Assembly (NCBI RefSeq): GCF_051401765.1
Contig: NC_135067.1
Location: 22,811,501-22,875,500 of the forward strand
Reading direction: 5' to 3'
Length of the DNA: 64,000 nucleotides
Source of the DNA: Calliopsis andreniformis
Taxonomy: Eukaryota > Arthropoda > Insecta > Hymenoptera > Andrenidae
Shown here piece after piece: positions 1 to 9,842 of this stretch. Each line of letters opens with the position of its first letter. Position 1 is the first letter of the stretch. Position numbers and translations under genes: made by a program. Below the pieces are notes generated by a model. The model searched no databases, was not told the DNA's origin, and was given only the letters and a program-made list of their open reading frames with translations.

Positions 1-351
1 AATAAATAAGGTAGTCTTAATATTTTTGTATAAATGTTCGACCACGAGTATAAAAACGTACACGTGAACTGTGTCTAACTTGACTTATTCTACTGCCGTC
101 GCTACGTCTGACCTGATCAGTGTACGCCGCTAGTAGAATGGTTACGCTCTAGGTCAGACACGTTTCAGACGAATTTTAGGCGCTCATACAATAAGTAATA
201 ACTCTGAAGCTTCAAATTTTTTACACTTGCTGTCGAACACTCTGCATAATGTAATATAGAAACTAGTGTAGATTTTGTAAGATTTCAAACTAGCTGCAAG
301 GAATTACGTATTAAGTCGCGTATCCAAAACTCACCAAATATTTATTTGTAG

Positions 352-3300
352 GCACTGGAGAAACTGAGGAGCAAGTTAAATTAGCGCACGACCTCCTACA
401 TTCCGGAGGTACAGCTATGATGACATGACGAGTATAGCCCTCTCCCATTTGTGACCCTTTTTAGTTGCTCGCTTCCTATAAGAGCGCGTCCAAACCATTC
501 TTGCTGCTCGCGATCACTTGCAACATGCCCCGTTCCTGCTATTGCTGCTCGCATTTCAACTGCTTTGCGTCCAAACTGCTAGGGAAACAGGCCCATCAAT
601 TCGTGTGATTCATGATGCTATTCTTGCTGCTTGATATGCTTGGAAAAGATCGAACTGATATCGCTAGACAGAGAAGTTGCGAACCTTGCATTTGATAACT
701 GACAGTAACCCATTGTCAGTCAATTTACCAACTTCTGTAGTAGAAACGTGAAACGATGAATGACCAACCTTCTGTTAATACTGCATCACTATACAATATG
801 AAGTAATAAAACGATCTAGCTCACATAATTACTACAGTACCTTAAATCTTTAGTGAAAGATTGAGATTAAACATTTTACAGTACCTGTATTTCTTAGCTT
901 GATACAGTTTATGTTAACAAATTTATTTGAAAAGAAAAGAATACAAATATTTGATATACTTTGTAAAGAAATTAATATTCTCGGAACTAGTTTACGGGAG
1001 AAGATGAAAAATAGGAAATATATGACCAACATTTTGCGTATTAACAAGCGATATCTACAGTTATTATTATTACTATTACTGAACCGGTGTAGTCAGCAAA
1101 ACAGTTACTTGCTTGTATGTCGCAGTAAACCAGAAAAAAAAGAAATTGTACAAATGAAATCCAGTATCCCCTAAATCATTTACCATATTTCTTCCCCAGA
1201 GCATAATGCCTACTAAAAGGTACCTCTGAATGCGAATGTCTAATAAGTGGGCCCTTCAGGCATTCGTTTCAAATACCACGATAAGCATTGAAAGCACTAC
1301 TCGTACCAAACGTCATGAGCAAACCCACGTGACTATTTAGTGGAACATATACCCTTGTCGCGAATGAGGATTCTCGATGCCTGCAAGCAAGCTCGCAGAT
1401 AATTCTCGATACTTGCAGATAAACTCGAGAAGCATGCTGTTCGTTCGCCAAAACTCGCGAGCAGCCCTAGACGCGCCCTAAAAGAGAATTCGTAGAGCTC
1501 GTTAATCCTGACCCACCTGCACTAAGTAAACGCTTAAGTTTACTTTCACCGAGTTCGATTTGCAACTAACTTTTCGTTTGTTTTGTCGATAACTTCCCAG
1601 TACGAGACGCTTTGTTACCCTTCGCCAACATTTCCAATCTACTGAATAAAATTTGAAACATTGGGAGAATTGATTGTGCCGATTAGCGTGCGAGTTAAAT
1701 AAAAGTGAAGTCCTTTGAATTCTGCAGAAGTGTATTTGATAAATATCTAAATAGAAAATTGTTCATCTCATAGATCGAAGATTTATCGAGCAACCACTGA
1801 AACCGGCACCACCGCCGATCGTAACGATTCACAAAGCAGGTGGTTACAGTGGATACAGTTCCACTACCACACAGGGTACGAGCAGCTACAGTAGTTCTAC
1901 GAACAAGCAAAGTTCCTCTTCTTACAAAGTAAGCATTCAAGAAACGATCGAATCTTCTATAAATGTGGCCAACAAACACATTCACACGGGCAATAATGTA
2001 ATTTCAGGCCACAGACTCCAGTACAGACAAACGAAGCGTCAAGAAATATGGCCTTGATTCCACCGGTAGTCCCTCTCGATCCAGAAGTACTACTAAAGAA
2101 CTGATCCGTAAGCAATACATGTTACGTTATTGTATGATAATAATGTTACGCCCAAACTAACATCGACTATCGCTTTCGAAGATCCTCCAGATGACTCAAT
2201 GAGAGCGCCGCAATTCACGAAAAAACTGAGCGATCTTACCATCAACGATGGAGAACAGTTAGAGCTTACCGCGAAGGTGGATGGTGATCCAGAACCACAG
2301 GTCACTTGGACCAAGAATGGCAAGGTAATTGAAGTCTCATTGAGGCTCGATGGAAAGCAAATATAAGCACACCTACTAATCTACGAATGTTATCTCTCAG
2401 ACGCTGAGTTCATCGGGTATCATGGACCTGAAATACAAAGCAGGAGTCGCCACACTCGTTATCAATGAAGTGTTCCCTGAAGACGAGGGTGAATACACTT
2501 GCCAGGCAACCAACAGCGTCGGTACCGCAAGTACTTCTTGCAAACTGACCGTTAAACGTAAGTGCAACAAACTTTGAGTGGTTAGCATAAAAAGAAAACG
2601 ACAAAAAGGTTCCATTCTTACATTTGTGTGATATTTCGCAGCCATGGCGAATGCTGGAGCAAAGAAGAAGACCGATGATAAGCCTCCGAAGATAGTGGAC
2701 CATCTAACGAGCATGTTTGTGAAGGATGGCGAAGCTGTAACTCTGAGCTGTCGAATAATTGGCGCAAAGAAGTTCGACGTAATCTGGCTTCATAATAACA
2801 AGGAGATCAAACCCAGCAAAGACTTCCAATACAGTAACGAGGCTAATATCTACAAACTGAATATTGCCGAAATCTTCCCAGAAGACTCTGGTACCTATAC
2901 CTGTGAAGCGTTCAACGACGCAGGGGAGAGCTTCTCGTCGTGCACACTAAATGTACTTGGTATGTTCAAGAGCGAGCTAATTCTTTCTGTCTGCAGAGAG
3001 TTTGGAGCTTTCATTGATCGTGGCTGATTAATTGTATTGTTTCAGTTCCAAATGAGGAACCGAAGAGCCCAGTCTTCACGACATTCCCGCAATCTGCAAC
3101 GGTGAGCGAAGGCGAGTCGATCACGTTCACATGCAAGACTGAGACCGCGCCTTTGAAAGGTAAGGGTCTACTTTGAGTCTCGAAGAGTGCATAACGAAAA
3201 CAATAGTACTGTTCTAATTGATATAATTCTTTCCTACGATACAGTAACTTGGTTGAAAGACGGCAAAGCGATCCCAGAATCAAGCAGCAGATATCTCTTC

Positions 3301-3447
3301 AGTTCAGATGGTGATAAATCATTCGAGTTGCGTATAAAATCGTGCACGGCCAGCGATGTTGGTCAGTACGTAGCTCGTGCGATCGGCAAAAAGGGCGAAA
3401 CGAATGCAGCATTCGCCTTGAATGTTACCAGCGCTAATGACCAGTGA
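352..3447 (+). CDS. C-terminal exons of a giant muscle Ig-domain protein (titin/sallimus/twitchin superfamily), 5' partial
   Basis: Eight exons chain in phase: 352-408, 1774-1928, 2008-2107, 2182-2324, 2401-2557, 2642-2959, 3046-3159 and 3245-3447 (stop TGA). They give 414 residues; the rest lies upstream of the window. The first about 105 residues are a Ser/Thr-rich linker (for example STTTQGTSSYSSS). Three I-set immunoglobulin domains follow at about 112-203, 218-309 and 316-409, each with the core Trp (VTW, VIW, VTW) and, in the first two, the D-x-G-x-Y-T-C type F strand. Such tandem Ig domains build sarcomeric scaffolds linking actin, myosin and Z-disc. Ig1 has Ala where the B-strand Cys is expected (LELTAKV) and Ig3 has YVARA instead of YxC, so neither can form the canonical disulfide. 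Family membership is firm. The choice between sallimus/titin, twitchin/projectin and a similar gene is not decidable here. The small exon 352-408 is the least certain; it fits by phase (1/1) and splice sites. Confidence 0.82.
409..1773 (+). other. Intron of the Ig-domain gene
   Basis: This AT-rich stretch lies between two phase-1 exons. I see no further Ig or Fn3 coding. The open frames at 899-1174 and on the opposite strand lack splice-site support or recognisable domains. If the GTACAG donor at 409 is skipped, the exon reads on to a TGA at 426-428, so this could also be an alternative short C-terminus. Confidence 0.5.
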
Positions 3448-4236
3448 AATCACTGATTTCCTATACGTACAAATAATCGCAATACCACAAGGTTTGGGTG
3501 AGATCTATTTATTTTTTACTACTCTCTTGTACTTTGTCCGATTTAGTTCTCGATTATCGTAAAACCCATCATCCTTTCCGTTGTTCTTCTAATTCGTCTC
3601 TTTTCAGCTTCAACAACGTTGTCGAGAGAACAACGATGTAATAAAAAAAAAGAACTTGAGAAACGTGTAAAAACGGACTGTAAAAATTTGCGACTCGCAA
3701 ATGTATCGCGACGATAAGTGGTATAATAACGCTCGTGTATAAAGAAGAAATTAGGGAACCTATTCTATTTGCACTATTCTATATGTAAATTATCATGGAA
3801 CGCTGTATTTTCTTTTTGTGTGCTTACCATATCGCAACAAGAAAGTCATGTCGGTTATTTATAATGAAAGAAGAGTCTATGTTGTCGAGCAATACACGAA
3901 TAGTACGCGCAATCTACATATACGTTAATACGAGCTTTGCTGTATACACGAATTAGCATATTTTAAGTACACAATGGTGCATAACGACAGCCTACTGAAA
4001 TCCGAACGACAAATCGTTATAATCAATCCTAGCAAGGTAGCCAGCATCCTCGAGTAAAACATCTAACATCTTATCTTGCCGGATTGACTGTAAACGAGAT
4101 AATATTGATATTGTCGAAATGTACGTCCTTATTCCATGTAATCGTACGCACTATCGTGTTATACTTGTTTGAAGACTGCTTCCGTTACAAAATTTACGAT
4201 AAATAAAATATGATACAAATATAAATAAGTGAATTT
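3448..4236 (+). other. 3' UTR of the Ig-domain gene with polyadenylation signal
   Basis: AT-rich sequence follows the TGA at 3445-3447. A canonical AATAAA lies at 4202-4207, and the opposite-strand AATAAA of the kelch gene is at 4242-4237. The two transcripts are therefore convergent, with 3' ends meeting within about 40 bp. No other open frame is supported. Confidence 0.6.
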
Positions 4237-4242
4237 TTTATT
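4237..4242 (-). terminator. Polyadenylation signal of the BTB-kelch gene
   Basis: AATAAA on the minus strand about 105 bp downstream of the kelch stop codon. It faces the plus-strand signal at 4202. Confidence 0.5.
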
Positions 4243-4346
4243 GCTCCTTCAAAAAAATATAGATCCATAGATAGTTAAGAATAAGAAATTATTACATTTA
4301 ATTCTATTAAATACTTCTGTTTATATACAAGTACAAAAGTTACAAA

Positions 4347-6284
4347 TCATACAGTATTGTACAAAGTTTTGAGATCGATGATGTTACAACATCCTAATCT
4401 GGGAATGAAGGCGTCTTCGAAATCCCTCCTCATCTCGGTATGTAAATGTAAATATTGGTGTTTACCCTCACGTTCATTATTTAGTAACATTATTCCGATC
4501 CCGGACATATGTCCGTATCGTAACTGACATGAATCGTCCTCGTACACAATATTCGTATTATTTATTACACTGTGTTCTACGTATCGCTTTAAGCACTCCT
4601 CTTTCTCGCAAACTGAATTTTTTACAACGTCGATTCTTGAAAGAACTGTCTCCCCCAAATGATGACCTTACAGAAACATTTAACGTTAATAAATGAATAC
4701 ATAGAAATCACTTATGCCCTCTTTCCTAATATTTACCAATTAGAAATAATGTTATATCGTGAGCGAGCATCACGTCCACCCTATAAATAGCAGGATTATT
4801 GCAAATGGATATAGTTTGCCAATAATTGTCTTCAATATAATAAACATAAACTAATGATTTCATTAAAAACAGTTTTCCATCCATAACACAATAAGGAGGT
4901 ACTTCAGTGAAACTCTCAGGTACCTTGGCACCCTTAGACCATGTACCTAAAAACGTATGTTTTAATTTTACAGTTGAAGAAATGACATATTAACATTCTA
5001 TTAATTCCTCACCTGCATGAATATCAAGAATATCGACTGTAAGTAATTTTAATCTATGTCTGCCTACACCACCTACTACTACCAACTTATTTTTCAGAAA
5101 CACAACAACCATGTGTCTTCTTGGAACAGGCAGTTTTGCTTGATAGTACCATTTTTTAGATATCAAACAGTATCTTCGAATAATTTGATTAAAGTGTCCA
5201 GTTCCTAAACCCAGTTCACCTCCAACAGTATACACACTGAAACCTAAATAATTACTTTAGCTACCTGAAGTTTTTTTGATGATAGAAGTTTTGATGATAG
5301 AAACTGACAAAATGTTAATCCTAGAAATTTACCTCTACTAGCAACCTGCATTCCAACTATCCATTTTTCTGAACTTTGTACAGTTTTCAATTCAGTACAC
5401 TTAGATAAAACATCATCATTCCATATATACAAGTATGCATCTTTATTGATATATTCTTGCATTTTATAAACAACTATACCTTTCATAAACTTAAGATGTC
5501 TTTCTACTTTTATGTCAGGAATGTCTGATATCTGAAAGTACAAAGTTTTCAGCTATCATGGAAATAGCACACAATATAAAATATATTGCTTACCATATTA
5601 TGTTGTATCCATTCTTGCCTTACAAAACGTAAATATTCAATAGAAGATCTTACATTTGTGTTCTGAAGCAGTTGAATAATATTATCTTTGGACAACTCAA
5701 CAAGCAAAGCTACAGGTAATTCATTAAAGCGGTCTAAACATACAGACAGACAAATATCTTGTAATACTTTTAAATTTAACTCTTGTGCCAATAACCACAT
5801 ATCAATTAATTTATCTGGTAACAACCAAGATAAAACTATAATATCTATAATATCATTTGTTAACTTGTCAACCATAAACAGTACGCTTAATTGTAACAAA
5901 TTTAGTAGTTCTGTAAAATTGTCTTTGAGATATTCTGTCAGAGAAGTTTTTATTGCATGGCAATAGAAATGTTCACATTCCTCTTCATCTTCAATCCACT
6001 TAATAAAACTCTGAAATTGAGTGTAAATTACATAATTTTAAAAAGAATACATAACATCTTTTTACATGAATCAATATGCTAAAAAAAATAAAAACCTGCA
6101 AAGTATTCAAGGCAATATCATAATTAATAACATGTTCCTTGTTATGAGAATCATTGAAATTATGTGAAAAAAGGGAAGCGAAATACTGGCTTTTATTTGC
6201 AAGTTTAGCCTTATTCACTTTAATACGTGTTTCCTCAAGAATTAAAGTTATATTCTCCTCCATGACTCTGTCAATATTAACCAT
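4347..6284 (-). CDS. BTB-BACK-kelch-like protein
   Basis: Six exons on the minus strand (6284-6096, 6010-5594, 5531-5333, 5243-5013, 4946-4737, 4666-4347) join in phase to 521 residues. The N-terminus is a BTB/POZ-like segment (ITLILEETRIKVNKAKLANK, then SQYFASLFSHNF), the usual dimerisation and cullin-3-binding fold. A BACK-like helical region follows at roughly residues 120-205 (LAQELNLKVLQDICLSVCLD). The C-terminal half has degenerate kelch blades recognisable by paired glycines (VYTVGGELGLG, KLVVVGGVG). Kelch-BTB proteins commonly present substrates to cullin-3 ubiquitin ligases. Here the blades are few and poorly conserved, so the substrate cannot be guessed. For exon 4, the acceptor at 5244 (TTATTTAG) is chosen over the nearby TTTCAG because only it keeps the frame and adds residues GFS. 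The gene is head to head with the UBXN7-like gene and tail to tail with the Ig gene. No orthologue is assigned. Confidence 0.85.
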
Positions 6285-6971
6285 AAAAAACTGTTAGCTA
6301 AACAATACTGTGTATAATGACTAAAAGTGACTTATTTATTACTGTATTTCAATAATTTAAAATCTAGTGTAGACGAAGTATAACTCATTGTGTACGACAT
6401 TGTGTAATATCATCGATTTATTCCATATCTTTTTTTTTACGTAGGTATTTAAAATTTGTTAATCAACACCATCGAAAAAATATAAGGCAGATTTGCTGTC
6501 CAATATTGTATCAACATTATCGATTCAGGCTAGAATAAGACAACAGCACCACAACTGCCAAGGTGGTCGGAATTTAAATTAAATATTACTGAAACATTTA
6601 TTTGACCCTTAATAGTTTTATACCAATTATATTAAAAACGGATATTTTTTTAACAGTATGTTCAAAATCTATATTAAAAGTAACGTATAGTAGACGGGAA
6701 TTTTCTTCTGTAGTGCAAAATTAAAAAATAGGGAACTTTATTACAGGCTTAACAACAGTGCAGAAAAAACAGTTGCGTTGCATTGTGGTGCGTCGTTACA
6801 GTCATTGCAGTTTTATGAGTGTTGAGTCTTGGTTATTGAGCCTGTGGTATTTTCAGATGAAAGAGAGAATTTCGTAAATTTCTCGAAATGTCAACCGGTT
6901 AACGTATCTTTAGTAGTTACATCAACATTTGTTCATTTTATTACCAAAAATTCTTATAACGGCGAGACAAA
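6285..6971. promoter_or_regulatory. Shared intergenic region between divergent kelch and UBXN7-like genes
   Basis: The start codons of the two head-to-head genes are 687 bp apart. The interval is AT-rich with no convincing open frame, so it must hold both 5' UTRs and promoters and is a likely bidirectional promoter. No individual core element is claimed. Confidence 0.5.
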
Positions 6972-8919
6972 ATGAATCCAGAACTTATTGAAAAATTCAT
7001 AGAAGTAACGGGTAAATATTGTGATAAGTTTAACGTAGATTAATGTTTCAGTTGTACGCTATTTTTCTGGATAATTACTGTTATTGTTATTACTAGGGGG
7101 GACTGAAGCTACAGCTCATCAGTATTTGTCTTTAACTGATGGCAATGTGGAAGCTGCAATAAGTTTAATGTTTGAAGGAGGGCAAGCACCTGAACCAGAA
7201 CTTGTAAATCTTGAACCAGAAGTGAGACCACCTATTTTACCCACACAGGAAGTATTAGTACCATCTGATCCAGTTTGTTCTTTTCCAAGATTATCCAACA
7301 ATGTATACGATACATTCAGAGATTTTGCAGTGGAGACTCGTATGTATTCATAAATTTATTGAGTATTAAATAATATATAAAATATTTTATGAGGTAAACT
7401 ATTTCATTTAGAAAGACAAGAAGAGGAAATGACTCGTAGAGTTGGCATTAAGCATATTTCTCAACGTAAATCAAAAAGACTAGAAGATTTATTTCGACCT
7501 CCTTGCAATATTCTTTTTCTTGGCTCTTTCTTAGAAGCTCGTGACCGTGCCAAAAAATTAAATCGTTGGTTACTTGTAAATATTCAAAATCCTCAAGAAT
7601 TTGATTGTCAAATTCTTAATAGAGATGTGTGGTCTAATCAACAGATTCAAGAAATTGTGAAAGATCATTTTGTTTTGTGGCAGGTGAGTTGAAACAAATT
7701 TTTCACTTTTTAATTTTAGTATAAGTACCAAATACTGTTATTTGTGTTTCCATATAGGTTTTATCAAATACAAGTGATGGAAAGCGTTATATAGACCTTT
7801 ACAAAGTAACTGAGTACCCTTATCTGGCACTAATAGATCCTAGAACTGGAGAATGTATGCAAACTTACAACCGTATTACTGTTGACATCTTAATGTCTGT
7901 TCTAAATGATATGTTGAGCACTTATCCATCACCAGAATGTGTAACAAACGATTCGTTTCATCTGCCTAAAAATTGGGAGAGTTCCACTGCATCCACAACA
8001 AAAAATTCTGTATCTAATTCAATGATGAATGTAATATTTTCTGTGTTTCATTTTTTGCTGTTGTCGAAGTTATAAATTGTAAATTAACTGTAAAACTTCA
8101 ATTTTTATTACAGGATAGCAGCAGCAGTAGTAGTAAGAGTAGTAGTACTAGTAGTAGTAGTAGTAGTAAAACTACAAGACCTGTGTTTGATAACTTAAGT
8201 GACTTAAGTAAGTAATACATGTACACCTACTACTTGTAAGTCTGTATATATACATAAATTATTTTATTTTTAGAAAACCATAATGGTACTACAACCATTC
8301 AAAGCTCAAGTTCAAGTACAACAATGTATGCTTCTCAAAATATAAGCAAAAAAAGGAGGATGGATGAATCAGATGTAAACAAGCAGAACCAAGAAACAAT
8401 TGCAAAGGTATAACTACAATCATCACGAAAAACTTTTTATTTCTATTCTCATGATCGAAATTAATATACAATTTGTTTAGGATGAAACGGCTGAAGTAAA
8501 AAGTGACTCAAACAAAATTAAAACTAGTAAGAAACTATATTTTGATTTTATAATACATATTATCATAAATACGATCCAAAAATAAGTAAAAACATTTTTT
8601 GTGTATAGGTAGTGAATCTATAAGACTCTGCTTAAGACTACCAAGTGGTAAAAAAGAAACAATATCAATGTATGCAGTAGATACAGTAGAAGTAAGTATC
8701 ATAATTTTATAAGCAAAAATGAGTTAGTTTAACATTAAGGCAAACCAATTTTTATTCTAGGATTTCGTAAATAAGATGCAAAGCATGGGTTTCCCACCGT
8801 CCGATCATACATATTTAGTTCCATTTCCGAAAACAAATATTGGAGAGCTTTCTCCAGAAACACATTTATCGAATACGATTTTATTTCCAGCAAACACAGT
8901 ATTTATAACAAAAATATAG
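6972..8919 (+). CDS. Ubxn7: UBX domain-containing protein 7-like (UBA-UAS-UBX p97/VCP cofactor)
   Basis: Nine exons (6972-7011, 7097-7339, 7412-7683, 7758-8030, 8114-8207, 8274-8407, 8481-8526, 8609-8691, 8761-8919) join to 447 residues, close to the family length. Residues 1-45 form a UBA-like three-helix segment (MNPELIEKFIEVTG, NVEAAISLMFEGG) that binds ubiquitin. Residues about 100-262 are the thioredoxin-like UAS domain (FRPPCNILFLGSFLEARDRA, NRDVWSNQQIQ). Residues 368-447 are the UBX domain, which docks on p97/VCP. UBXN7 links p97 to cullin-RING ligases and their ubiquitylated substrates. Between UAS and UBX lies a Ser-rich run (277-299) and a basic stretch KKRRMD (333-338), possibly a nuclear signal. 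I see no ubiquitin-interacting motif there, unlike vertebrate UBXN7. The p97-contact loop reads FPK where FPR is typical. A 3' UTR intron and a TTAA element follow the stop. Confidence 0.93.
8114..8182 (+). repeat. Coding (AGC/AGT)n microsatellite, poly-serine
   Basis: A run of AGC and AGT codons in exon 5 of the UBXN7-like gene encodes about 23 residues that are nearly all serine, broken by Lys and Thr. It lies in the disordered linker between the UAS and UBX domains and is likely length-variable. Confidence 0.8.
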
Positions 8920-8930
8920 TGATATGTTAG

Positions 8931-8997
8931 GTAAGAAGTCCACTTATTAATGAAACTTCATATTTAATTAATAGATGTAATTTTTTTATAATTACAG
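8931..8997 (+). other. Probable 3' UTR intron of the UBXN7-like gene
   Basis: GTAAGA donor at 8931 and a pyrimidine-rich acceptor ending TTACAG at 8997 bound a 67-bp segment that begins 11 bp after the stop codon. Intron size matches its neighbours in this gene. Because the junction is less than 50 nt from the stop it should not trigger nonsense-mediated decay. Confidence 0.45.
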
Positions 8998-9158
8998 AAC
9001 TTAAGGGGGTACGGTAGTCGCGTGACTTTTCGAGATTGCCAGGTCGGTATCTGCCGTTACAGTTTTCGTTACACAAATAGTATTACCTACAGACACGTGG
9101 CTGCCTGATGAACGCAAGGTGGAGCCTTTCTATGATTTCGAATTCGGGAGGTACCTTA

Positions 9159-9296
9159 GAAAATTTCCCCCTCTACTGTACATACTACTATACGAGTTAT
9201 GTGTACGTGAACTCGACGCTTCGCGACCGACTTCGGACATTTGCGGAAAGTAGAGAGACTCCTAAGGTGGTGTGTGTAGTGGAGGGGGAAATTTTC
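9159..9296. repeat. Inverted repeat 1 within the TTAA element
   Basis: Arms 9159-9184 and 9271-9296 are reverse complements at 22 of 26 positions, the first 15 perfectly (GAAAATTTCCCCCTC). The spacer is 86 bp. Confidence 0.85.
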
Positions 9297-9456
9297 AGTA
9301 ACTCGCATCGTCAATTTGGGTATCACAGATTCCGATTCCACATCGGCAGCCTTTCAAATTAGGCGTCGCCTGGTTTGCAAATGCTCAACTAAATTTGTCA
9401 CATTTTTTGCTCTGTTTTATCGATAACCCAGCCAAAAGTAATACTGTTGTATGATA

Positions 9457-9775
9457 TTACGGCCTGACACTTTTCGTCCTTATATGAGAACATTTTGAAT
9501 TGGGAAAGGGTTCATTCGATAGAAAAAAGTACAACGCAGCGCAGTCAACTTGCGATTTCGTTCAAAACACTCTCTAAATTACATAAAAATGCTTAAATTT
9601 CCATAGCTGTCAATGGTAGATTTTTGCTCTACTTTACAACACTCGTATTACTAAATATCAGTAGAATTTCGTTAAATCGCGAGTTGACTGCGCTGCATTG
9701 AACTGTTTTCTTTCGAATGAACCCATTCCCAGTTTAAAATCATCTCATATAAGGATGAAAAGTGTCAGGCCGTAA
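9457..9775. repeat. Inverted repeat 2 within the TTAA element, 102-nt arms
   Basis: Arms 9457-9558 and 9674-9775 are reverse complements without gaps, with about 11 mismatches in 102 positions by hand count. The spacer is 115 bp. Transcribed RNA would fold into a long, nearly perfect stem. Confidence 0.9.
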
Positions 9776-9842
9776 ACCCCTGTTTTTGCCTAATTTTGTC
9801 GGTAATGTCGCCGCTCTAACATATCTGATCGTACCTCCTTAA

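Larger units (their letters stand above)
9001..9842. mobile_element. TTAA-flanked non-autonomous DNA element (piggyBac-like MITE) with two internal hairpins
   Basis: The element is bounded by TTAA at 9001-9004 and 9839-9842. Inside these the ends match as short terminal inverted repeats: GGGGGTACG on the left, and GGAGGTACG read inward from the right. TTAA target duplication is the hallmark of piggyBac-type insertion. It has no transposase frame and two internal inverted repeats (separate entries). It lies 82 bp after the UBXN7-like stop codon and before the first AATAAA (10222), so it is probably transcribed as part of that 3' UTR. Alternative: an unrelated foldback element. Confidence 0.7.

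Noticed and set aside
5237..5243. TTTCAG at 5242-5237 as acceptor for kelch exon 4
   Set aside because: It breaks the frame with exon 3. The TTATTTAG acceptor six bases upstream keeps it and completes the kelch strand GFSVYTVGG.
9108..9362. 84-codon plus-strand frame within the TTAA element
   Set aside because: It spans the first hairpin and has no transposase or other domain; its mirror frame on the minus strand shows it arises from the inverted repeat.
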